NCBI GenBank assembly: GCA_029961685.1
Contig: JARWKL010000016.1
Span: 253,001-317,000 of the forward strand
DNA from: Aristolochia californica
Lineage: Eukaryota; Streptophyta; Magnoliopsida; Piperales; Aristolochiaceae
Direction: 5' to 3'
Length of the DNA: 64,000 nucleotides
The notes beneath the pieces were generated by a model. It had not been told where the DNA came from. It made no database searches and saw nothing but the letters and a program-made list of their open reading frames with translations. Shown here in pieces: positions 12,011 through 23,505 of this stretch; the stretch's first letter is position 1, and each line of letters begins with the position of its first letter. A program made the position numbers and the translations under genes.

Positions 12011-13896
12011 GACTCCACTATTGCCTACAAAGAACTCCTGATTCCCGGTTGTTGGGCGTCTCGAGAAGCATCTCGCTTCATGAAAAGGGAAATTTTTATC
12101 CAAAGCTGGTAAGTTGGTTCTCATCAAATCTTGCCTACACGGTATTCCTTCCTATTTTTTATCCTTGTATCATTGTCCTGCATCTATTCGGGATAGAATA
12201 GAGTTTTTAAAAAGAAGATTCTTATGGGATGGGCCAAATGGGGAAAAAAAGTTTAATCTTGTAAAATGGGGAGATGTTTGTAAGCCAATTATAATGGGGG
12301 TCTCAGGATTTGGGACATTGCTACCACAAACAAGGCACTGCTCATGAAGTGGATCTGAAAATACAACATGCATCCCAATCTGTTGTGGCATAGAATGGTT
12401 AAAATGAAGTCAGGAACAATTCGTGGCTGGTGGATGGACGGGGGGAGGCTTTATAAGTTATCTCCTGTTTGGAAGAAAATTGCCAAATTTTTACCAACTT
12501 TCAAGTCTGCCGTCAAATGCTACGCCGGGTGCGGAAAAGAAACTCTATTATGGACGGATTGGTGGGTAGGCTCAAGCTATTTGAAGGATAGTCATCAACG
12601 TATTTATCAATTATCAAGATCTCGTAGCACGATGGTTTCTGACCATTGGCAGCCTTCGGGTGGCTGGAATCTACATCTTAGGCGAGCATTGAATGATTCT
12701 GAAGCACTGGAAGCCACTAGCCTAGTCAAATTGCTCTCTGAAGTGACATTAAAAAGCTCTACTAACACACTCATCTAGACGCCGAACAAACAAGGTATGT
12801 TCTCTACTGCTTCTGCGTATAATCATATGATTTCATATCCGACTCCCCAAGCAGCACATCCTGCTGCCTTTGCATGGTTGCTACCTATTCTTCCTTGAGT
12901 TAAGTTCTTTATTTGGACGATATGCCGCAAGAAAACCTTAACCTCTGACGCTTTACAAAGACGTGGCACTAATGTTCCAAACCCAGAATACCCGTTTTGT
13001 AATTCATCTCCTGAAACAGCAGATCACATGCTTCTGCACTGTGCATATGCTCATGAGATCTGGACCGAATTGATGGATAAAATCGGTATATCATACTGCC
13101 CATCTCAAGATTTACATAACACCATCCTAACTTTGGTTAGCACGTCTCCCAAAATTGGGAAAAATTTTAATCTCTTGCTGTGTTGGACACATTGCGTAGA
13201 ACTTATGGAAATAAAGAAATAATCGAAAATTCAATCAGAAAGCTCTCCCACAGAAAATTCTATGTGATCAGATTATCTGTCAAGTAACCTCTTGGGTTCT
13301 CCAACGCAAAGAATTCTACAATTTGAAAGGGACAAACATGCGAGGAAATTGGTGAAATATTGCAGGTATGTCTAATCTAGCAAGAGCCCCTAAAATGGTT
13401 GAATGGTTCAAACCCCCTCCAGGGCACTTTAAACTAAATTTTGATGGAAGTGCTCTTGGATGTCCGGGATTGGCTGGTTTTGGCAGAGTTATTCACGATG
13501 AACAAGCCAATCTTATCTTCACATATGCGGGTCCAATTGGTGTATCTGACTCTACTAGCGCAGAATTACATGGGCTGTACAACGGTCTGAAACTTTTCAA
13601 GCAAAAAAAGGAAGGTGCTCTCTTAGTTGAAGGAGATTCTCAAGTCATTATCAACTGGTGCACAAAGCCATCCAAACCTCCTTGGCGTCATTGGGAGTTA
13701 TTTGAGAAAATATGTAAGTTAGTTTCTGTTTTACATTGTACTTGGGAACATGTTCCAAGATCAGCTAATCACTTAGCTGATGCTCAAGCTAAAAAAGGCG
13801 TTTCCCTCCAACACCTTGTTGGGGAGGAAATGTCTCTTTAGCTTTAAGGGTTGTAATCCTTTTTCTTCAGTAATACATTCACACTTCTCAAAAAAT
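12011..13896 (+). mobile_element. LINE E1, 3' part (RT thumb, zf-RVT, RNase H, tail)
   Basis: This resumes E1 ORF2 after the E2 insertion. It contains the RT C-terminal region (PSYFLSLYHCPASIRDRIEFLKRRF near 12145-12210, described here by its ends only), the zf-RVT region (12660-13110) and an RNase H domain (13368-13841) ending in stop at 13839-13841. A short 3' UTR ends in about six A at 13890. In-frame stops at 12358 and 12778 and a frameshift near 13225 make it non-functional. It pairs in inverted orientation with 4841-6720 of E2. Confidence 0.88.
13368..13841 (+). pseudogene. LINE E1 C-terminal RNase H domain
   Basis: This open stretch of 157 codons encodes the RNase H module typical of one plant L1 lineage. 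Visible blocks are LNFDGSALGCPGLAGFG (first acidic residue), AELHGLYNGLKLF (second acidic block) and VEGDSQVIINW (third acidic block). RSANHLADAQAKKG follows near the C-terminus. The frame is intact, but it belongs to a broken ORF2, so it is unlikely to be expressed as part of an active polyprotein. Confidence 0.85.
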
Positions 13897-14094
13897 TTAT
13901 CCAAGAGAAAAAAAAACAAAACTTAAATCAATAGGAAACAAATTGTTTTTGTGTTACATATGAAAGCCTTTTATATGCATACAAATCAAAAAAATTAGAA
14001 AAGTCCTAAGTTGTCCACTCTAGGAAATAGACTATAATAGGACTTACTAAATTTAGTTCTTCTTGCTGGAAAAGAAACTTAAAACAATAAATAG

Positions 14095-14260
14095 TTCTAC
14101 TCACTAGGACTTTGCTTGCGTCCATAGGTTGTCTTTTTTAATTTGCACATTTTTCCAGTTTCCCCTTTAGTAAAACACTCAGGAAGTTGTTCCATATAAA
14201 CTTATTTTTTGCGATCATCATATAAAAAGGCATTTTTGATATCGAGCTGAAATAAGAGTC
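14095..14260 (-). mobile_element. Ty1/copia reverse-transcriptase fragment
   Basis: Read on the minus strand, this stretch gives QLDIKNAFLYDD, then VYMEQLPECF and LKKTTYGRKQSP. These are the classic copia RT blocks (QLDVKNAFLHG, VYMEQPPGF, LYGLKQSPR). It is only about 55 codons, with an in-frame stop. No LTR or other pol domain adjoins it, so it is an old relic in the DCL3 intron. Confidence 0.75.
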
Positions 14261-14437
14261 ACCCTGATTCATTCCGACAAATACATGGATTTTGATTGAG
14301 GTCAATCAAGCTACAGGAGAAAAAGTTTTAAACATGTTGTGGAGTCTATGAGGTAAGAGTTTGTGTTGTGTGCCCCATTAAGTGTTTGTACCCACGTCTC
14401 GGGTCTGTTATGTGTAAAGCCTAGATTTGAGGGAGTG

Positions 14438-14548
14438 TGTTGAGTGGGAAAAAGTTCTACATTGAAAAATGGGAAAAAAAGTTATAAAGTTGACCAATAG
14501 GCCTCTTTAGTGGCTAGTCAGTTTGGATGGAACCAGACTCAACCCAAC
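14438..14548 (+). mobile_element. TRIM-like solo LTR (TG...CA, 111 bp)
   Basis: The segment begins TGTTGAGTGGGAAAAAG and ends AACCCAACA. A purine-rich PPT-like stretch (tttgagggagtg) precedes it. It contains 'tggctagtcag', matching the 'tggctagtcat' motif of the complete TRIM element at 42539-42907. It is best read as a solo or 3' LTR of a related miniature element. The flanking regions 13900-14094 and 14549-14855 are AT-rich with no recognisable gene. Confidence 0.5.
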
Positions 14549-14855
14549 AAAATAAGTTGTTGTTTTTATATAGTTTCAACATTGTGATTTTTTTATAAAT
14601 TTTATGATTATGTCTTAATAAAAATCAGCACCATTTAAATTTTTTTTATGATTATTATAAAATTTAGTATAATTTTATTAATTATTCCGTTTATTTATTT
14701 GATTCACCATTTTATTGTTGGATAATCGGGCATATAAACGGTATATGGAATAGGGTGCCAAAATTGGATAAAAAGTTGTATATTTAGTAAGTTATACATC
14801 AACAAACCAATATACGGAATATATTATATTGTTCCTTATTGTTGAAAAATAAATA

Positions 14856-15465
14856 TGGAAGAATCTTGAACTTAAATCTCATAAGAGCTTTGTCAGATAC
14901 AGAAGCACTAGAAGCTTCCGACCTTGTCACTAGTCTTTCTCTGGTTCAATTCAGAAATGCACCCGACTCTCTCATCTGGATTCCATGCCGACAAGGTACG
15001 TTTTCTACAAACTCAGCATACAGCTTCTTACTCTCTTCCCACCCTGCTCAACCCAACCATTATGCAGCCATTGCATGGTCCCTACTTGCACCCCCTTGAG
15101 CGAAGTTTTTTATTTGGACCGCATGTCGAAACAAAATTTTGACATCCAATTCGTTAATACGTCGAGGAACTAATGTTTGGAACCCCTTTTGCCCTTTTTG
15201 CCAAACAACCCTTGAAAGTGTAGACCACATTCTGTTACATTGCGATTATGCCCATAATGTCTGGACCAATCTCATTAACAAAATTGGTCTGCTATACTGC
15301 TCTTCTCAAGAACTCTCATCCACAATCCTCACTCTCACTAGCGCACATCTTCCTAAGCTCGGAAAACTAATCTCATGTTGCGTTGGTCATATCGACTGGG
15401 CCTTATGGAAAGAAAGAAATAATCGGAAATTTAGTGGAAATTCTTGGATATTCTGATTATTAAAA
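14856..15465 (+). mobile_element. LINE fragment (zf-RVT region)
   Basis: A 5'-truncated LINE piece begins at NLNLIRALSDTEALEAS. It reads through LIWIPCRQGTFSTNSAY, a zf-RVT block with CPFC and HCDYAHNVW, and ends at ERNNRKFSG. Stops and a frameshift (near 15100) break the frame. It resembles the family of elements at 20645-21449 and 22184-22884 (-). Confidence 0.75.
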
Positions 15466-15469
15466 TTGT

Positions 15470-15572
15470 AAACTCAATTTTGATGGCAATTCTTTAGGCT
15501 GCTTGGGCCGGCTGGAGCTGGTGGTGTTTTTCAGAGACAGCAGTGGAGACCCTATTCTATCCTATGCTGAAC
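15470..15572 (+). mobile_element. LINE family-B RNase H fragment, left part
   Basis: The DNA encodes NFDGNSLGC followed by a shifted GPAGAGGVF-like stretch and GDPILSYA. This is the start of the RNase H of the B-type LINEs seen at 19104-19766 and 49000-49300. The reading is cut by the minus-strand LINE at 15573 and appears to resume at about 16196 (MGIADSNT). It is joined directly to an A-type zf-RVT region upstream, so the piece is chimeric. Confidence 0.55.
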
Positions 15573-16195
15573 GGTTTTTTTTTTTTTTTTTTTGAAAAAG
15601 ACGTAATAATAAAAACGAGAGAAATTACAAGATTTGAGGGAGAAAGTCCCTTACAACCAGCGATTGTAGGGTAGCTCCTTGCCTGACAAGCACATCTGCT
15701 GCCGAATTTGCGGATCTCGGAATGTGAGACCAAATACAAGATACAATATACAATTGAGGTAATTTCTAAAATTTCCCGAAAGGTATCTCAATGCCGCCAC
15801 GGGGGAGGAGATGCACTCTCACACCAGCCAATAACCATTTTTGAGTCTCCTTCGATATGAAGAGGACCGTTGCATTTATCTCTGAAGACGCGGAGACCAG
15901 AGAGGAAGCCATGAAGGTCTGCAGACGTAGAGTCGGATATGCCTAGAGGGCTGGCATAAGAGAAAAGCTGATTGCCGAAATGATCTGAAATAACTCCTCC
16001 GAAACCAGAAATCCCAGGATTACCAAGAGACGAGCCATCAAAGTTTAACTTAAGGTAACTGGGTTCAAGAGGAGTCCATTCTTGCAAAACCGGGATCTTT
16101 GTTCCAGAGTGCATCATAGCCAAATTTCTCCAGTTTTCACGGATAGGGTTGCCCAAAAAAGGAGAGAAGGGTTCTTAGTCAGAAGCCAAGTAGAT
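15573..16195 (-). mobile_element. 5'-truncated LINE (RNase H end), minus strand
   Basis: A T-run (20 bases from about 15573) is the poly(A) tail of a minus-strand LINE. The frame 16156-15788 encodes an RNase H with LKLNFDGSSLGNPG, SDSTSADLHGFLSGL and IEGDSKMVIGWC. The upstream linker (TWLLTKNPSLL) is readable to about 16195. The element is about 620 bp, heavily 5'-truncated. I could not find a convincing TSD. Confidence 0.75.
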
Positions 16196-17604
16196 ATATA
16201 ACCCACCACTAGGCCAATGGGTATTGCTGATTCAAATACTGAACCCCTCCCCGAAATCCCCTTGCCCTTACCTCTACCCCTACCCCTCAGACACCTGTCA
16301 GACATCAACCCCGCCTTGAGCCCCAACCATAACACTTTCCCCATTGATATCAAACGCCGCCATCCCCTACACGCCAAATAACCTGCCTTCCACACTGATC
16401 CCAAAAAATACTGCCCTCAGACTCATTAATCCTCCCTCGGTCTCCAAAAAGACCCTTTCTCCACTTCCCCAATGACGCCTTGAAAAATCAACCTAATCCA
16501 CTTGAGGCAACGGTCTCTTGTCCCGTTGATGGATGGAGATCTGTCCTTTCATCCAAAACTTCGCTGCCACTTCAGCCGCCTCAAGCCCTCAAGCACCCGA
16601 GTCCTCAAAGAGCCTTGTTAGCACCATCACTTGGAAGTCCCCCATCCCGTCATCTCTCACCCAAAGAATTAATTCCCCTACTGACAACACATCAGACTCT
16701 GGATCCTACTGTGATGTGGATCAACAGGACACAAACACCTAGGACCCACTCAGTGAATGGCACAAACAACTGCCAATGTATTTAAACTCGTCAAAATGAT
16801 CAAGCCTCCTTTTGGGAAGAAATCTTTCTCCTTGTTCAACTTTGGGATTTACCCAGGCTCCTAGCCGGGGATTTCAACTCCATCCTTCTCTGCTAAAAAA
16901 AGAGCCCTCCCACCATCAGAACCACTTCCACAATGAGAGCTTTCTCCGATCTCATTGGAAGCCTTGACCTCTCAGAAATTCCTCTCTGAAAAAAAGTTCA
17001 CCTGGTCAAATGGCCAACCTCCTACTCTGTCCAAGCGTGATAGATTCCTTGCTAACAATGAGTGGCTCCAATTATTCCCCAACACATCTGGCCAAGTCCT
17101 AAACAAGTTGGCTCCGATCATTGGCCTATTCAACTCAATACTCACCCTCTTGCTTGGGGGTGCTCTCTGTTTTGCTTTGAAAATTCTTGGACCTTTAATG
17201 AGTCCTTCATCTCTGATCTTGCTGACTGGTGGCAAGAACTTGGGCATCACCCTAATCTTGGCTGGGTGCTCCCTCTCAAAATCAAAGCTTTGAAGGCGAA
17301 GATCCGCACTTGGTCGGTAAATCATCGTGCTACTATTACTTCCTAGAAAGATTCAATACATCGCCGCATTTCTGAGCTAGATCTACTCGAAGAACAAAGG
17401 TCCTTTTCTCCTCCTGATTTACTTCTCAGAAATCATCTAAATCTGGAATATTCAACTTTACTTTGAAATGATTTTGTTCATTGGAAACAGTGTACAAGAT
17501 TTCACTGGCTGGCCGAGGGGGATGGAAATACAAATTTTTTCCATGTCATTGCCTCGGCCAGGTGAAGGGCTAACTGTATCACTTCTCTCTGTCAAGGAGA
17601 TCAA

Positions 17605-18947
17605 GTGATCACAGATAGTCCCTCTATATCTAATCTTCTTGTCAAGTTCTTTTCAGATCTTTATTCAGAGGAGCGTTTCAACTGGCCCACGCTATTTCAG
17701 CTCGACTATAAGCGTATCTCACCTTCTGATGCGAAAGAATTAGAATGGCCCTTCAGCGTTGAAGAAATTGATTTTGCTTCCCTTGGCCTTCCAAAGGACA
17801 AAACTCCTGGCCCTGATGCTTTCAACGGTGAGTTCTACCACAAATTCTGGGACTTAATCAAATCGGATGTGTATGCTTTTGTCCAAAATTTCCACCAAGT
17901 CAGCATTACTCACAAGGTTGTGGGGGCCTCCTTCATTGCCTTAATTCCAAAAAATTCCAATTCTGCCCTTCCTCAAGATTTCAGACCAATAATCCACACC
18001 ACCAGCTATTACAAAATCATTGATCGACTTCTTGCAAACCGTCTAAGATCCCTCCTTCCCAAAATCATTAACCCCTGTCAAAGTGCTTTTATCCGTGGTA
18101 GAAATATCTTGGACTCCACAATGGCCGCTCACGAACTCCTAGACTCTTTCATAAAATTCAATCTACCCAGATTTGTCTTGAAACTTGACTCTGAAAAAGC
18201 CTTCGACCGTGTAAACTGGAAACTAATTGATTACCTCTTTGACAAAGTGGGTTTTGGGACCCGATGGAAATTTTGGATGAGAAGCTGCATATCTACTGTT
18301 TATCATACTATGTCCTTGTAAATGGAAAAGCATGTGGTTTTTTCAACGCAACAAGAGGAATAAGGCAAGGGGACCCTCTCTCTCCCTTTTTCTTTAATCT
18401 CATTGCTGAACACCTAGCATCGATGGTTCATTTCACTAAAAGTTCGGGCTGGCTAAAGCCCATCTCAAATGATCCCAATCAAGATATTGCACTTCTACAG
18501 TATGTTGATGACACCATACTCTTTGGCGAAGGTACAATGAACCAAGTCTCTCATATAAAAGCTCTGTTCAACTTATTTGAACTCTCTTCTGGGCAAAAGG
18601 TAAGTTGGTCAAAATCATCTGGGATCAATATTGACCCTTCTGTTCTAAATTCTATGGCTACTTATCTGGGATGTAAAATTGCATCTCCTCCTTGTACATA
18701 TCTGGGACTTCCACTGTCATCTGCTCTACCTTTCAAAAGTTGGCACCTTGTCATTGAACATTTGGAAGGCCGTCTGGCTTCCTGGAGAGGAAGATTTTTG
18801 TCGAAAGTAGGTAAGCTTGTCCTTATCAAATCATGCTTCCACGGTATTCCTTCTTATTTCCTCTCCTTGTACTTTTGTCTTGCCCTCGTTCGAAAAAGAA
18901 TAGAATTCTTAAAAAGAATATTTCAGTGGTGGTGGGCCAAACGGTGA
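17605..18947 (+). pseudogene. Reverse transcriptase of LINE L1e
   Basis: Two overlapping long frames (17605-18321 and 18264-18947, a single frameshift near 18300) cover nearly the whole RT domain. It has a YVDD active site at 18501-18512. Apart from the shift this is one of the best preserved RTs in the window. It lacks a linked endonuclease N-terminus and its 3' part is split by another LINE. Confidence 0.8.
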
Positions 18948-19033
18948 AAGGAAGTACAACCTCATGAAATGGGCTGAGGTATGTGAACCAATTGCCATGG
19001 GAGGCCTTGGGATCTGGGATACAGCTACAACTA

Positions 19034-19050
19034 ACTCTGCCTTGTTACTT
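19034..19050. repeat. Target-site duplication, left copy (LINE L1f)
   Basis: The 17-bp sequence actctgccttgttactt recurs exactly at 20645-20661. It is followed by a T-run, the tail of the minus-strand insertion. Confidence 0.9.
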
Positions 19051-20644
19051 TTTTTTTTTTTTTTGAAATTATGCTGATTTTTTTGAAAGCTCAAGAGAGC
19101 ATATTACAAGGGAGGGAAACCTTCCCAAACAATGAGAAATTGCTGGGAAGTTCCGAATTTTGCAAATTTATCAACCAAAGAGTTGGTTGATCTAGGAATG
19201 AGATTCCAATTACAATGTGTAGAAGATATAAAGTTAGCAATACTATCAGTGATGGGCCAGTGGCGCCAAGGGGGGAGGTTGTCCTTGGAATACCAACTAA
19301 TAACCGTCTTCAAGTCGCTTTCAATGATTAACTTACCATAGAGACGATCCCTAAAGATTTGGAGGCCGAACAATAGAGCACTAATTTCAGCAGTATTAAA
19401 ATCGGCAATGCCCACCAGACGAGCATAAGAAAGAATAGGGTCTTCATTGTGACCTCTGAACACACCACCTGCTCCTGCTAGACCAGGACATCTAATAACA
19501 CTACCATCAAAATTCAGTTTTATGCAATTGTAAGGAGGAGGATCCCAGATAGCCATACTTGGAGCTCTGTTGGGGCTAGACATGTGAGCGATCAAATTCC
19601 AATTTTCCTGAAGGGAAACCCCCGATAGAGTAGCAAAATCCTTCTTCGTATGAAGCCAGCTTGAGATGAGGCCGACGACATGAGAAACCGTGTTGTCTGG
19701 GGTGCTAGCTTTGGAGTTGAATCTCCGGTTGTTCTGCTCGAGCCAAATGCACCATGGAACATGCAAGACAGGCCGAAAGAATTAACTTGCCCAGCTAAGG
19801 AAGGAGAATCCCTCGAACCATCTCAAAGGTGCCAAAGAGGTCCTGATGTAGCCCTAGTTGGAGCCCGATTTTCTGAAAGATCTTCATCCAAACTTGCCAT
19901 GAAAATCCACAATGTAAGAGGACATGCTGGACTGTCTCTTTGCACTCACCGCAAAGGGGACAAGAAAGATCAGGGGCAGTGAAGCCTCTTTTATGAAGGT
20001 TGTTTGAAGTACGAATTTGTTCTCTGATGGTCCACACGAAAAATTTGATTTTGCTTGGCATTGAGAGTTTCCAAGCCAGGTTCACCTTGTGCTCATGAGT
20101 ATTGTAGTCTTGCTTTCTGATATAAGAGTAAGTCGAAGTGACAGTGAATCGGCCATTATTACTAGGCTTCCAAATCAGCTTATCAACTGAGTGCTCTTGG
20201 ATAATAGTACTGTTGAGTTTAGTAAGGAGAAAGCAAAAAGCCAACGATTCATCATCATTTAATACCCGACGGAATGGGAGACTCCACGAGTGATCACTCC
20301 ATGAATCAGCCATAGAGCAGGAGAGGTTGCTTGCCACCTTATGCAGCCTCGAGAAGTCCTCCGAGAGAGATCGGGGACCACACCATTCGTCCGACCAGAA
20401 GAGAAGGGTCCTTCCATTGCCCGTGTGAAACGAGGTAGCATCTTTGAATATTAGAAGGAGCTTGAAAACTGATTTCCATATCGGGGATAGGAGGCGAGCA
20501 ACGCCACCCTCTCTCTAGCATGCACCTGAAAACTGGAGGTAGAATTTCACCATATTCCTCCATAAACTGTTATGCTTGTTGTTGAAATTCCAAATCCATT
20601 TGAGCATAAAAGCTATGTTCGTTTCTCTTGTTAGCCGGATGCCC
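19051..20644 (-). mobile_element. LINE L1f, family B, 5'-truncated
   Basis: This 1.6-kb minus-strand insertion starts with the tail T-run at 19051. On the minus strand it runs from the RT thumb region (LKWIWNFNNKHNSLW) through the zf-RVT (20337-19795, CPLCGEC near 19960 and LLHCGFSWQVW near 19890). It ends with the RNase H (19766-19104: LNFDGSVIRCPGLAGAGG, AEISALLFGLQIF, IESDLKTVISW). It sits inside the ORF2 of L1e, flanked by a perfect 17-bp TSD. Length and truncation are typical of abortive LINE reverse transcription. Confidence 0.9.
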
Positions 20645-21449
20645 ACTCTGCCTTGTTACTTAAATGGATTTGGAAATTTAACATGCATCCTGATTTGTTC
20701 TAGCGGACTATTGTTGCTGCTAAAGTAAACAAAATTACTGGTTGGTGGACTGAAGTTGGAAGATATAATAAACTATCTCCCGTGTGGAAAAAGATTGTAA
20801 AAATATTGCCTGAATTCAAAAAAGCAGTCAAATGTTACACCAGAACGGGAGGTCTGACAAAATTTTGGTCAGATTGGTGGGTGGGGCCGAGCTGCATCAA
20901 TATCAGTCATAGCCAAATCTTTTCCTTGGCAAGAAATAAGGATGTGGCCATATCTGATCAAAAGACAAATTCCTGTGAATGAAACTTAAATCTCCGGAGA
21001 GCGCTGTCAGATGCTGAAGCACTTGAAGCTTCCAACCTCATCACCTGTCTATCCTCGGTACGACTCAAAAATGTACCCGATTCACTTATCTGGACTCCAT
21101 GCAGACAAGGTACCTTTTTTACTGCCTCAACTTACAACTTTTTGTTTTTCCCCTACCCCACTCAAACTTACCAACCCGCAACCATTGTGTGGTCCTTACA
21201 AGTGCCTCCTCGAACAAAGTTCTTTATTTGGAGCACATGTCGAAACAAAATCCTCATATCCGATTCCTTAATCCGTCGAGGAACCCCCGTTCAGGACCCC
21301 CTTGTGCCCCTTCTGCCAAACCTCTCCCGAAATTGCCACCCACATCTTTCTACACCGCAACTATGCCCATACTGTTTGGACCGGCCTCCTCAACAAAATC
21401 GGTCTGCAATATTGCCCTTCTCAGAATCTCTCATCCACAATCCTCACTG
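20645..21449 (+). mobile_element. LINE L1e, continuation (RT thumb and zf-RVT)
   Basis: The reading resumes with ALLLKWIWKFNMHPDL after the right TSD copy (20645-20661). It continues through VWKKIVKILPEFKKAVKCY near 20785 and the zf-RVT (20990-21440), with frameshifts and a stop at 20980. It ends at SSTILT, where a T-run marks the start of the next minus-strand LINE. The RNase H of L1e is not found beyond that element. Confidence 0.8.
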
Positions 21450-23505
21450 TTTTTTTTTCTTTTTTGAATGAAGATGTATAAGCTTTTAAAAAGGGAAGAT
21501 TACAATACCTTCCTAAACAAGGCCTACCTGCACAACAAGGTGTTGGAATGAAACGCCTAATTTAGCCTGTGCATCAACTAAATGATTAGCTGATATAGGA
21601 ATATATTTCTAGTTACAATTTAAAGTAGAAGTTAAATTACATATATCATAAAACATGTCCCAATACAGCCAAGGAGGACGTTCTGTCTTTGCGCACCAAT
21701 TGATGACGATTTTTGAGTCTCCTTCAATCCAAAGAGGCCCAGAAAGACGACTTTTAAAGATTCGTAGTCCATTTAGTAATCCGGATAATTCAGCAGTAGT
21801 TGAATCTGAAATTCCAATAGGCCCAGCAAAGGAAAAAAGAAGAGCACCGTTTCCGTCATGAACAACACCACCCAAACCCATTGGGCCCGGACATCCAAGA
21901 GCGCTTCCGTCAAAATTCAATTTATAATAACCCCTTGGGGGAGGAGACCAAATTGCCATAATCGGGGGACGAGGTGGATAAGACATGCCAACAATTGTCC
22001 GCCAGTTCTCATGAAAGTTAGATCCATTTAGATTTTTGAATTCCTTACGCAGAAGGATCCACGTAGTAACTTGACCAATAATTTTTTCAACCAATGTATT
22101 TCCTGGAATAGATTTTAAATTGAATTTGCAATTATTCCTTTATTTCCATAATGCCCAAATGAGATGTCCAACACAGCAAGATATTAATAGTTTTCCGAGT
22201 TTTGGGAGGCTAGTATTTGTAACTGAGAGGATGGTAGATGAGAGATGTTGAGAGAGACAATATTAGAGACCGATTTTGTTGAAGAGGCTGGTCCACACAA
22301 AATTGGCATAATTGCAATGTAAAAGGATATGGGTGGCTGTTTATGAGGAAGTTTGGCAGAAAGGGCAAAGAGGGTCTGGGACAGGGTACCTCTCCGAATT
22401 AGGGAATCTGATGAGAAAATTTTATTCCTACATGCAGACCAGATAAAAAATTTAGCACGAGGGAAAGCAAGCAAGGTCCATGCAATGGTAGCAGGATGTT
22501 TGGTTTGTGGAAGGTTGGGACAACTCAGGAAATTGTAAGCAGAGGAAGTTGAGAAATTACCTTTCGTGCATGCCTCCAAATAAGAGTATCAGTCACATTT
22601 TTGAGACGTACCAAGGAAAGAATGGTGATGAGGTCGGATGCCACCAAGGCCTCAGAATCCAAAAGAGATCTTCGGAGATTCAAGTTCCATCCTCTAGAAT
22701 CGGTTCTCTGGTCTGAGATGGATGCTTCAATATTTCTCGCCAAGTTAGAAATCAAGTTGTGGCTGATGTTGATGCTGTGAGTGCTGGTCCACCAGTCGGT
22801 CCAAAATCGTGTTACAAAACTTGTGCTAGAGTAACATTTTACAGCCGTTTTGAAAGCAGGTAACAATATTACAATTTTTTCCACACAGGGGACAGCCTAT
22901 TACATCGCCCACCCTTAGTCCACCAGCCTAATAATTTATTTGCTGTAGTAGCAACCAATTTCCTCCAAATCAATTCCAGATATAAGTTAAACTTCCAAAT
23001 CCATTTAAGTAACAGTGCAGAATTGTGGTAACTGTATCATGGATCCCAGTTCGCCAAAAGTTTTTGATTTACATACCTCAGCCCATTTCACAAGGCTATA
23101 TTTCTTTTCGCAGTTTGGTCCTCCCCACCGGAATCTCCTTTTGAGCAGTTTAATTCTTTTGCGGACAGAAGCAGGGCATCGATATAGGGAGAGGAAATAA
23201 GAAGGTATAACGTGCAGGCAAGACTTAATAAGAACCAATTTGCCAACCTTAGATAAGAATCTTCCTCTCCAGGCTGCTAGGTGGCCTTCCAAACACTCAA
23301 TAACATGATGCCAAGAGCTTTTGGAAGGCAAAGTAGGTGACAAAGGTAGGCCCAGATTTGTACCGGGAGGCGTTACAATTTTACATCCCAGTGCGCCATG
23401 GAATTTAACACATAAGGATCAATATTAAAGCCAGTAATTGAAGATTTTGTCCAGCTTACCTTTGACCAAAGGAGAGTTCAAATAAATTTAACAAAGCTTT
23501 AATAT
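21450..23505 (-). mobile_element. LINE L1h, 3' half (RT C-term, zf-RVT, RNase H)
   Basis: This is a minus-strand element with its tail as T-run at 21450-21465. RNase H lies at 22094-21609 (LNFDGSALGCPGPMGLGG, AELSGLLNGLRIF, IEGDSKIVINWC). The zf-RVT lies around 22579-22184 with frameshifts, and the RT thumb around 23343-23005. The reading stops at about 23505 (IKALLNLFELS) and is picked up again at 23864 (GTLEEISHI), so one element was split by the small + insertion between them. Stops and frameshifts inactivate it. Confidence 0.85.

Larger units (their letters stand above)
16196..19050 (+). mobile_element. LINE L1e: RNase H scrap, ORF1 C-term and ORF2 with internal deletion
   Basis: After about 35 bp of RNase H (MGIADSNT) the sequence becomes Pro/Ser-rich ORF1 (16230-16790). 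It then jumps into ORF2 in mid-endonuclease (QASFWEEIFLL at about 16800), missing roughly the first 120 ORF2 codons. RT blocks follow: PSPSDAKELEWPF near 17720, KTPGPDAFNGEF near 17810, SAFIRGRNILDS near 18085, SEKAFDRVNW near 18190, RGIRQGDPLSPF near 18355 and catalytic YVDD at 18501-18512. Stops and shifts occur (for example at 17344, 17466 and 18321). The element is interrupted at 19050 by another LINE and continues at 20645. Confidence 0.8.
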
